Shown piece by piece: positions 51,501 through 64,000 of a stretch of 64,000 nt of DNA. Source of the DNA: Anas platyrhynchos (Eukaryota > Chordata > Aves > Anseriformes > Anatidae); NCBI RefSeq assembly GCF_047663525.1, contig NC_092587.1:204070001-204134000 (forward strand), read 5' to 3'. The translations under genes and the position numbers were made by a program. The notes beneath the pieces were generated by a model. The model saw nothing but the letters and a program-made list of their open reading frames with translations, was not told the DNA's origin and did not search any database. Position 1 is the stretch's first letter; every line of letters starts with the position of its first letter.

Positions 51501-53429
51501 GGGAAGGTCTGATGTGAGGACAAACCTTCAGATTCTCTTGGACTTGAAGCAGGAACCAACCCAGCCCCTCTGTGGTTTTCACTAAAGGACAGTTTTGCCA
51601 GGGGCAACCAGATGCTATCTGTTAATATTAATGTCATAGGCAAGTAAAGAAAACTACAGGGCCTGCCTGTCCAAACAAGTCCCTATTGTATTCACTGTGA
51701 TGTGGTCCAGTCTCCGTGGCCACGCAGCAGTCTTGTTTTTGCTGACTGATGATTTAGCACCAACACCCGCTGGCAGGTGACCTCTTTCAAATGCCACCAA
51801 ATACCTCAAAGCCTTCACATGCACACCAGGGAGCTGAATTGCTATGATCCAGAAGCAAGGAGGAGCTAGAGCAGCCTTCTTGCTTATTTTAGGGTCCTTG
51901 GTGTTGAATATGTCCTCTGTTGTTCTCCTCCAGACGCCGCAGCAGTACAACATCATGTGGATCCTGACGGACCTGGCCTCTGTGCTCCTCATCTCACTCA
52001 TCTTCGCTCTGCACTGGTAAGTACTGAGCTGCTAGCGGCTGTGCTAGCCTGATCTCTTGTCCCCCTTGGAGGAATGAAGGGTTAAGACTGCTCTAGAGGA
52101 TATCTTCCTCTTCAAGAATTAGGGAAAAGAAAAAAAAAAAAAAAAAAGAAAAAAAAATAGGCCTTGAAGTCTCCAAAAACCTCTGCACTGCTCCTGCTTG
52201 CTATATATTTCCCTTTCCTTTTGAGAACTCAGACGTCGCTCAACCAAAGGATTCAGTGCAGACTTGGCGGGTTGAGAGTAGCAGCAGAATCCAGTTATCA
52301 AAGCTGGAAAACAAACCAATTTTTCTATGTTTCCTATTTAGATTATTTGGACATTGGATGTAAGCTAGGAGGAGAGCGCTCCTTAATATTTGAGCACCTC
52401 ATGTCTCTTTGTCTGCATGTATCAGAGCCACTGAGGAATCCATCCTCCCAGATGAGCGTATCTGAGTGTCACAGACACCGTATTTTCTTTCCTCCTGTGC
52501 TGTCCAAGACATTATCTAGGTTTAATTATGGAGAAACTGGGGTCAGGCTGTTGGATGCTCAGCTCTGCCGTGGTTAACAGCTCTACGTGGATGACAGCTC
52601 TGCTTTTGCTTGGGAAGGATGGAGAAGGCTTAGTGCCTTCAAAATGCTGTTTTACACATGAAACGTGGACACTTAGATATCACAGCTGGGCACCAGGATC
52701 CCTTCTCACTAAAGAGCTGAGCAAACCCCAAATACCAGGCCTGACAAAGTAGAAAAAGGGTAATCAGGGCTCCAGGGAGCTGCGGGGGGAACTGCAGTGA
52801 GCAGTGGCCTGATCCAAGCACTTTGCCCCTGGCAGGTGGCGAGAGAGGAGTTTTTCCTGCTGTGCCCACGATGGTGGCTCAATGCTGGAGAGCGGCACCT
52901 ACAACAAGTTCAGGACAGGTGAGCGGGGCGAGGAGGGGCAGGAGATGGATCCTGCTTGGGGTCACCTCTGTGGGGGCACCGGGGGCCTGCCAGGTGGGTT
53001 GGTGACGGGTGCCCACGTCGTGGGGAAATACTGATGGGTTATCTCAGCACGGGGGCAGTGCTGTGGTTCCTCCCCGGTGATGAACATTGCTTTTCATCAA
53101 AGCCCAGAGCAACCTGAGCTCTGCTTCAAGCAGAGGTTGGACCAGAGAGATCCAGAGATCCCCTCTGACCTGCATTGCTGTGGGATGCTGTGAAAAGGGA
53201 ACACAAGGGCTCTGAACACTCTCAGATCTCTTGGGGATACCCCCATGCTCCAGGTTTCTGGACTAAAGGAGCAGACAAAATGACCCAACTGCAGGATTTT
53301 TTTTTTTTATTTTTTTTTTGGCCAAGCTGTTTGCTCATGACAGCTGGCAGAACAGCTGCAGGTGTGTCAGTAGCTCACTGCTCGTCTTCTGTTGCAGAGC
53401 TCAGCAACATGCCTGCTGTCGTGGCCTGA
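36400..53429 (+). CDS. GDPD4: GDPD4 (GDE6), membrane glycerophosphodiester phosphodiesterase, complete
   Basis: Membrane enzyme of the GDE2/GDE3/GDE6 family, whose members cleave glycerophosphodiesters or GPI anchors on the outer face of the membrane. The exact substrate of GDPD4 is unclear. The coding sequence is the join of 36400-36582, 36985-37088, 37740-37833, 41547-41606, 43037-43135, 44477-44570, 46031-46176, 46514-46596, 47385-47535, 48047-48271, 49072-49229, 50790-50937, 51934-52016, 52836-52918 and 53398-53429 (1743 bp, 580 residues). There are six membrane spans, at about 64-84, 103-134, 149-168, 186-204, 213-234 and 522-541. The catalytic domain lies between spans 5 and 6, with HRG at 255-257, ETD at 282-284 and MHD at 296-298. 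NxS/T sites are at 358, 397 and 472. The N-terminal [10 protein letters not shown] string matches GDE2. The position between PAK1 and MYO7A identifies it as GDPD4 rather than GDPD5. The tail is short and ends MPAVVA. Confidence 0.95.
36985..37088 (+). CDS. GDPD4: GDPD4 exon 2: first membrane span
   Basis: Residues 62-95 plus two bases of Trp96. A hydrophobic span ([20 protein letters not shown]) is followed by the family motif [12 protein letters not shown]. Acceptor CTCTAG, donor TG|GTAAGT. Confidence 0.94.
37740..37833 (+). CDS. GDPD4: GDPD4 exon 3: second membrane span
   Basis: Finishes Trp96 and encodes [20 protein letters not shown] through LFMYIALLL. Acceptor TTTTCAG, donor TTG|GTAAGT. 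Confidence 0.94.
41061..41148 (+). repeat. (TATTT)17 microsatellite in GDPD4 intron 3
   Basis: About 17 near-perfect pentamers. It is probably variable in length between individuals. Confidence 0.95.
41547..41606 (+). CDS. GDPD4: GDPD4 exon 4: end of span 2 and loop
   Basis: A 60-bp exon encoding [20 protein letters not shown]. The GQQ-x-LHW-HK pattern matches GDE2 (GQQMNLHWLHK). Acceptor TTCCCAG, donor AAG|GTGGGG. Confidence 0.94.
43037..43135 (+). CDS. GDPD4: GDPD4 exon 5: third membrane span
   Basis: Encodes [20 protein letters not shown] then [13 protein letters not shown]. The W-x-D-x-W-x-x-x-x-x-S-x-Q pattern aligns with GDE2. Acceptor CCACAG, donor CAG|GTAAGA. Confidence 0.95.
44477..44570 (+). 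CDS. GDPD4: GDPD4 exon 6: fourth membrane span
   Basis: Encodes [20 protein letters not shown] then [11 protein letters not shown] plus one base of Val212. Acceptor TTGCCAG, donor G|GTACAG. Confidence 0.95.
46031..46176 (+). CDS. GDPD4: GDPD4 exon 7: fifth span and first catalytic motif
   Basis: Encodes a hydrophobic span followed by [14 protein letters not shown]. His255 and Arg256 of HRG are the first catalytic pair of the GDPD fold. Acceptor TTTGCAG, donor ATG|GTAGGT. Confidence 0.97.
46514..46596 (+). CDS. GDPD4: GDPD4 exon 8: APENT and metal-binding ETD
   Basis: Encodes [20 protein letters not shown] then LETDVTI plus two bases of Ser288. Glu282 and Asp284 are the expected metal ligands. 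Both are present here, whereas my recalled GDE2 sequence reads QAD at that place. Acceptor CCCCAG, donor AG|GTAAGG. Confidence 0.97.
47385..47535 (+). CDS. GDPD4: GDPD4 exon 9: second catalytic histidine
   Basis: Encodes [20 protein letters not shown] through [15 protein letters not shown]. His297 of MHD is the second catalytic His. RTTNV and LNAG-WF are family hallmarks. Acceptor CAACAG, donor AAG|GTAAGC. Confidence 0.97.
48047..48271 (+). CDS. GDPD4: GDPD4 exon 10: middle of catalytic domain
   Basis: The longest exon (225 bp), residues 339-413. It contains NQS and NRT glycosylation signals at 358 and 397, and [13 protein letters not shown], matching GDE2 PPREHPYRSSFIN. Acceptor TTCTAG, donor CTG|GTAGGC. 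Confidence 0.96.
49072..49229 (+). CDS. GDPD4: GDPD4 exon 11: catalytic domain
   Basis: Encodes [20 protein letters not shown] and onward to MSSEDI plus two bases of Arg466. VAPGFQQT is shared with GDE2. Acceptor CTGCAG, donor CG|GTAGGT. Confidence 0.96.
50270..50615 (+). mobile_element. CR1 LINE fragment in GDPD4 intron 11
   Basis: GC-rich block with CR1-typical strings: CTGCATTCAGCTCTGGG (mutated start region), GAGCTGCTGGAGCGGGCC near 50350, and a TTGGAATTAGAT end near 50602. It is clearly distinct from the A/T-rich intron. The limits are approximate. Confidence 0.75.
50790..50937 (+). CDS. GDPD4: GDPD4 exon 12: end of catalytic domain
   Basis: Encodes [20 protein letters not shown] then [19 protein letters not shown] and on to PLFLM. 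The [14 protein letters not shown] pattern is typical of the family. The glycosylation signal NIT is at 472. Acceptor TTAAAG is A-rich and weak; donor ATG|GTAAGC. Confidence 0.96.
51934..52016 (+). CDS. GDPD4: GDPD4 exon 13: sixth membrane span
   Basis: Encodes [20 protein letters not shown] then SLIFALH plus two bases of Trp543. The string [12 protein letters not shown] aligns with GDE2 YCLMWVTADLVS. Acceptor CTCCAG, donor TG|GTAAGT. Confidence 0.95.
52127..52157 (+). repeat. A-rich homopolymer in GDPD4 intron 13
   Basis: About 30 bases, nearly all A with two G interruptions. There is no retroelement body next to it. Confidence 0.85.
52836..52918 (+). CDS. GDPD4: GDPD4 exon 14: cytoplasmic tail
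   Basis: Encodes [20 protein letters not shown] then GTYNKFRT. A Cys pair lies at 551-552. Acceptor TGGCAG, donor G|GTGAGC. Confidence 0.9.
53099..53192 (+). mobile_element. CR1 LINE 3'-end fragment in GDPD4 intron 14
   Basis: About 95 bp, from a CTGCTTCAAGCAGAGGTTGG block to GGGATGCTGTGA, matching the CR1 3' terminus with its repeated TCTGTGA-like tail. It is divergent. Confidence 0.6.
53398..53429 (+). CDS. GDPD4: GDPD4 exon 15: last ten residues and stop
   Basis: Finishes a Glu codon and encodes LSNMPAVVA then TGA. It was assigned by the TGTTGCAG acceptor and by phase. No strong homology is available for so short a segment. The frame stays open for 195 codons after the TGA (see findings). 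Confidence 0.8.
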
Positions 53430-54320
53430 CAGGGGCAAGGAGGAGGCGCAGACCTGCTGTCTCGCAGAGGATCGGAGAGCGAAGCCTGCCCAGAGGGTCT
53501 GCCTGGCAAGGAGGAGCCATTTCCCATGCCTGGCAGGGGTTCCCGGGGTGCAGGGGAGCACGGATGGGGCTGTGTCCATGATGAAGCTGTGCACCATGGT
53601 GAAAGGATTAAAATTCCCCGGCAGCATTCGTGTAGGAAGCACCATTTCCCCCTGAGCCCACTGCTATCTCATCCTGTAGGCCCTCCTGCAGCGTGTAAGC
53701 CCTCTGTTTGTGCAGCTTTGTTTTATCCTCGCTGCAAACACCCTCTGGTCCTCCTTGCCCTTGGCTACCCACATTTCTCCAGCCTCCTGTCCACCATCTC
53801 CCTTCCTCCTCTCAGGTCTTCTCCAGCCCCAGGAGCTTGCCAGCCCCACCACGATGGTCGAGTGCTGCTGGGTGGCCCACCAGGGTCTGTGCCTCTCCAT
53901 AACACAGGCAGGGACAGCTCAGATTTTCCTTTTCCCCTCCTCAAGCCCTGCCATAAACCCAAATGGGACAGGCTTCACCCTGGCTGTATGCGAGGGAGTA
54001 TATTCCACAGATGTTAAAGGATTTCTTGGTGCCTTGGCCACGTAACCACCGGGACAATAACCAGGAGCACAACACGTTTCTTCATGGAGCTGGGCGTGAG
54101 CTGGCTCCACGAGGTGTCCAGTTTGCTTTTCCCTTGGGAAGGTCTTTGTTACCTGCTCTGCATCCTGGCATTTATTCCGATTTTCGTTTCTCCTGGTGGC
54201 TGCTGGCACGTATGGGGGAGGAATTCCACGCCCATGCAAGGGAGGTGTGAGCATCTCCGGGTTTAAGCCATACATTTCTACTTGAACAGATAATAAAACA
54301 CTTTTTTTTTTCTTTTGTAA
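53430..54320 (+). other. GDPD4: GDPD4 3' UTR
   Basis: From the TGA to just after the single AATAAA at 54292-54297, about 890 bases. A T-rich stretch directly follows the signal, as expected for cleavage. Confidence 0.6.
54292..54297 (+). terminator. GDPD4: Poly(A) signal, GDPD4
   Basis: Canonical AATAAA followed within ten bases by a run of T. It is the only one in the 1.5 kb after the stop. Confidence 0.65.
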
Positions 54321-54840
54321 ATTGTAAGTGATGTTTTAAATACAGTTTGGCTCTCCAATGCTCTTTTGTTCTTATTCCAGGGGATTGGGAAAGGGGAAGA
54401 GTGTGGCATTCAGATCATCATCATTCAGAGGGGTGTTTGCTGAATGAACATGTCACAAATGAAAGGTGAAAGGGAAGTACTAGGTTTCAAAGCTGACTGT
54501 GTTGATGAGCCCTCAAATCTTTCCAAGCTTCCAATTTTGGAGTATTTTGGAAGCTAGATGTGCAAAAAAAGCAATAGCTTCCTTCAGAAAAGGGCAAAAG
54601 GATGGGTGTAGAGCAGCTCTAGATCTATGAAGCATGCAGAAAGCTTCCTAATGATGGTGTTAGCTCCCTACCCACCTCCTTAATTTTCTTAATTTTTGTG
54701 TCAAGCTCCCCATTGCTGGATATTCTCACCAGGAGTCCCATTTCACCAGAAGTCCTCTCCCTGCTGAGGACCTGGGGGCCCTGATCCCACCCGTGGAGCC
54801 ACCACCACGACAGCACAGTGCAGGACAGCCTCCCATGAGC
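54321..54840. other. Gap between the converging GDPD4 and MYO7A transcripts
   Basis: No exons or recognised repeats. It separates the predicted poly(A) sites of the two genes if the ATTAAA at 54853 is the MYO7A signal. Confidence 0.4.
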
Positions 54841-54852
54841 CATTTTATGCCT

Positions 54853-54858
54853 TTTAAT
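54853..54858 (-). terminator. MYO7A: Candidate poly(A) signal (ATTAAA) of MYO7A
   Basis: Minus-strand ATTAAA about 1.86 kb after the MYO7A stop. No minus-strand AATAAA was found between it and the stop. Usage is inferred. Confidence 0.35.
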
Positions 54859-56333
54859 GAGAATATTTTACTTGGACATACGTTTTTTTTTCGTGTTACA
54901 TTGCTCGGTGTGAATACAAAGAGGCCAGCAGATGCTAATACATATGACACACAGGCACACGCACACACGGAGTCCCAGCACCCCCTACATGGTGGGGTGC
55001 ACGGGAGGCCAACAGGGCTGTGAACGAAGGGATGAGGGTGGCGGTGGGGGAAAGCTGGCCCAGACCAGCACAGGAGAACATTTCTAGGCTGCATTGTCTA
55101 CTGAGCGTGTTCTGGGAGGCAGGGGTGGCTGGAGGCTCGTGGTGGTGGTAAGGGGGATCTCCTAGCAGCCCTGGCTGGCTGGTGGACGTCTCCAAGCAGC
55201 ATTTTGTTTGCTTTGGTGGAGAAACCGAGGTCCAAAGCCACTGCTGCATCCCCGTCAGGTGCTGTGCTCCTGGCAGCCTGGCAGGCAGCGCTGCTGGGGG
55301 ACTGAGCCCAGTAAGCCCAGCAAGGGATACTGGAGCTTAACTGGTTGGTGACACCAACATCAGATCTCGGCGGACAATTCTCACCCCTCCTGATGCCACC
55401 TGCCCAGGCACGTGCTCCGCTGAAGCCTGGATTTTGGAAAGGCACCCGATGCTCCAGCAGATCAGCAGGGCCAAACAAAGATGGAGAAAACCCCACCGAA
55501 ATCACGAGCCTGTCCTCTCTGAGAGTGCTTCAGGGTCCAACCAGGACGGGGAGAGAGCCCTTTTATACAGCAACACACACAAAAGCACAACAAAATCATT
55601 AATTTTTTTTTCCAGTGGTGATGGCCAAGTCCCCGTTTAGACCAGAGCCCTTTCTGCACGTGGGCTTGGCCACAATCTTCCGAGAGCAGGAACTTCAAAA
55701 TCCTTACATCCACGTTGAAGCTTGCAGTGAAGATCCTCCCAGGGTTAAATTGTCTGGACACAGGGGGGCAAAAGGAGATGAAATCTTCTGAGCTTTGCTC
55801 CCAGCTGAGCCCTTAGGTTGGGGAAGATGTGCCCCAGTCTCTGGCTATCACGATGCTGGGGGGATCCTCGGGCGAGGAATTGTCCTGCAGGTCGCCCTCA
55901 GCCCTGAGTCATCGTCCAGATACCGGCACAATTTGCAGGATTATTATTTTTTTTTCTTTTTAGTATTTTAAAAAATAAATAGAAGAAGAAGAAACAGAAC
56001 TTTAAAATTTGTTCTTTAAATATTTCCAGCATTGCACGGACAGCACTTCAGTACTCTAGCCTGTTCGATTAGTGGTTTGTTTGTTCTGATTCCTGGTTAA
56101 AATGTGCTCCTCCCAGTCTCCTTTTTCCTCCTGTCCTTAAGAACACGGAGTATTCTCTTGTAATGTCAAAAAAAACAAGCCCTGCAGTGTTCATTGGACA
56201 CCTTTCCAGCACGGACTGGGGCTCTGCTGCTCCTCTTCAAGCCTGAAATGCCCATAAGCTCAGCAAAAGCCGTTAGCATCTCGGTAGCTCTCTCCTTACT
56301 TAAAATAAAAACACAAACCAAACCAAACCAAGC

Positions 56334-56360
56334 CACACACACACGCACACACACACACAA
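56334..56360 (+). repeat. (CA)n microsatellite
   Basis: Interrupted CA repeat of about 13 units with one CG, preceded by several AAACC units. Confidence 0.9.
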
Positions 56361-56521
56361 ATCCTCTTCCCGGAGCCTTTGCCATGCCAGCCGTTGGGTT
56401 CAGGCAAACGTCCTGCTGGAGTTTCTTTGCTCAGTCACTGCCTGAGAGTGGTGGTGTCCCCTGGAAATCTTTGAGGTTTGAGGTGGATTTGGGGCGCAGG
56501 GTGGGGAAGGAGGACGGGAGG

Positions 56522-56716
56522 TCAGAGATAGTCATCCTCACTTGAAGGGGAGGTGGTTTTGGAGCCTTCGAGGTCAGAGTCCAGCGAACTCCCTGACGGC
56601 GTTCGGCTCATCTTCCACATCTGGGAGGCAAAGGTTCTCCCCCAGCTGCACGGGTACCCCACAGACCTCAGCTGGCGAATTAGCCCCATGGCCACCTGCC
56701 AGTGGCTTCTTGCAGT
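56522..56716 (-). other. In-frame open segment after the MYO7A stop (possible C-terminal extension)
   Basis: This directly follows the TGA at 56717-56719 in the same frame and runs for 64 sense codons to a TGA at 56522-56524. The peptide begins TARSHWQVAMGLIRQL, continues YPCSWGRTFASQMWKMSRTP, and ends in a Ser/acidic tail SKTTSPSSEDDYL. A good acceptor (TTTGCCTCCCAG) lies at about 56621-56632 in the same phase as the preceding MYO7A intron. Readthrough, an alternative last exon or a chance frame are all possible. Confidence 0.4.
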
Positions 56717-63094
<6,378 letters not shown>

Positions 63095-64000
63095 CTGGTG
63101 GGAGGCAGGAGTCAAGGATCAGCTAAGTGGGAGGTTTGGAGAAGCCTTTCTGTTGACGATGCGATAAAAGACATCCCACGTTTGACTACAGAAATGTCTG
63201 TAATTTGGTGGAGAGGGCACTGTGGTAAGGCTTTAAATTTATTTAGGAGATGTCCAGCGAGCCCTCTCTCCATGCATCATCTCAGGTTGGAAAGAACTAC
63301 TTTGGGGTTGGGATGTAGGCCTAGGAAAGCTCTGTGACTACTGTGTTCCCTGATCACATACAGTGGTGCCACTGTAAAAGACCAAATTTTCAGCTGGTGT
63401 CATGAGGCAGAGCTCTGCAGACAGCACTGGAGCTGTGGTAACATAAACCAAACGATGACCACTTCACCATATAGTACCTATTCTGCATGACAACAGGTCA
63501 CAGTATTCTGAATAAACATGTTTGACACAGAAAAATCACTGAAAGGAGAATGATAAAATTGCAGACGTTCTTAATTTTTACCAGTCCTTTTAGTTCCTGC
63601 TACTGCTGTTATTTGCTGCTAGGAGGAAAACTGTAGCAGCAGTAACAGTGGTAGCATCAGTACCAGGTTTGTACCAACAGAACTGTTCAAAGTAAAGTCT
63701 GGATCCTAGAGCAAAACCCCACCAAAATACAAAGGCGACTCTCACAGGTTGGGATTATATTTGTATTTAGCTTCTTTCTCCCATGCTGTCTTTATTCTGC
63801 CAGGAAATTGATACTCAGTCACCAGACCCTGTCCCTGAGGCCATGAGGACGAGTTTGCAACCATAATGGTCATAAAGGTCTATGCCCTTCTACAGCAGAT
63901 GCATCCTGGAGAGCTGAAACAAGCCAAAGCAGAACTGTTGAGTTAACCACTAAGCAATGTGCACCTGCAAGACTGAGTAACTTGCTCCCAAGACCTTGCT
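63095..64000 (-). other. MYO7A: MYO7A intron, no exon seen
   Basis: I searched the minus strand for the next upstream MyTH4 exon and found nothing that fits in sequence or phase. No recognised repeat is present, so the intron is longer than 900 bases. Confidence 0.6.

Larger units (their letters stand above)
54840..56716 (-). other. MYO7A: Probable MYO7A 3' UTR
   Basis: The region between the MYO7A stop and the candidate ATTAAA. It contains the in-frame post-stop open segment (56522-56716), a CA microsatellite and an A/T-rich segment near 55940-56030. The extent is inferred, not shown. Confidence 0.4.

Noticed and set aside
52164..52577. 137-codon + strand frame in GDPD4 intron 13.
   Set aside because: It lies between two well-supported exons, has no homology to the GDE family, and is not needed for the frame.

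Overview
This is vertebrate, almost certainly avian, nuclear DNA. The genes are split into short exons with GT/AG introns, there are several 3'-end fragments of CR1 LINEs, one roughly 600-bp endogenous-retrovirus LTR of a kind common in birds, and introns are compact. Nothing looks bacterial, viral or plasmid-borne. I cannot name the species; the LTR type makes a neoavian bird more likely than a galliform, but that is inference.

Three protein-coding genes are present, in the order PAK1 (+), GDPD4 (+), MYO7A (-). This is the mirror image of the human 11q13.5 arrangement MYO7A-GDPD4-PAK1, so the block is conserved synteny. (1) 135-17140 holds the last nine coding exons of PAK1: the end of the regulatory linker and the whole kinase domain, 346 codons to the TAA. 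(2) 36400-53429 holds the complete 15-exon coding sequence of GDPD4, a six-span membrane glycerophosphodiester phosphodiesterase of 580 residues with its catalytic residues intact. (3) 63094 down to 56717 holds the last eleven coding exons of MYO7A (end of the second MyTH4 domain, second FERM domain, C-terminus). Upstream MYO7A exons lie beyond the window. All splice phases were followed by hand and close without a frameshift.

Between PAK1 and GDPD4 is about 19 kb with no recognisable gene (roughly 17.5-36.2 kb). It holds CR1 fragments, three pentanucleotide microsatellites, small tandem duplications and a CpG-rich patch with an orphan splice donor near 26.5 kb. A TATA box at 36240 is a good candidate for the GDPD4 promoter. 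GDPD4 and MYO7A converge tail to tail; their poly(A) signals are close together at about 54.3 and 54.85 kb.

The three products do not form one pathway: PAK1 is a Rac/Cdc42-activated cytoskeletal kinase, GDPD4 a membrane phosphodiesterase, and MYO7A an actin motor of hair cells and retina. The most interesting observation is that the MYO7A frame stays open for 64 sense codons after its stop and encodes a coding-like Ser/acidic tail (56522-56716). That could be stop-codon readthrough or an alternative last exon. No new multi-gene system was found.
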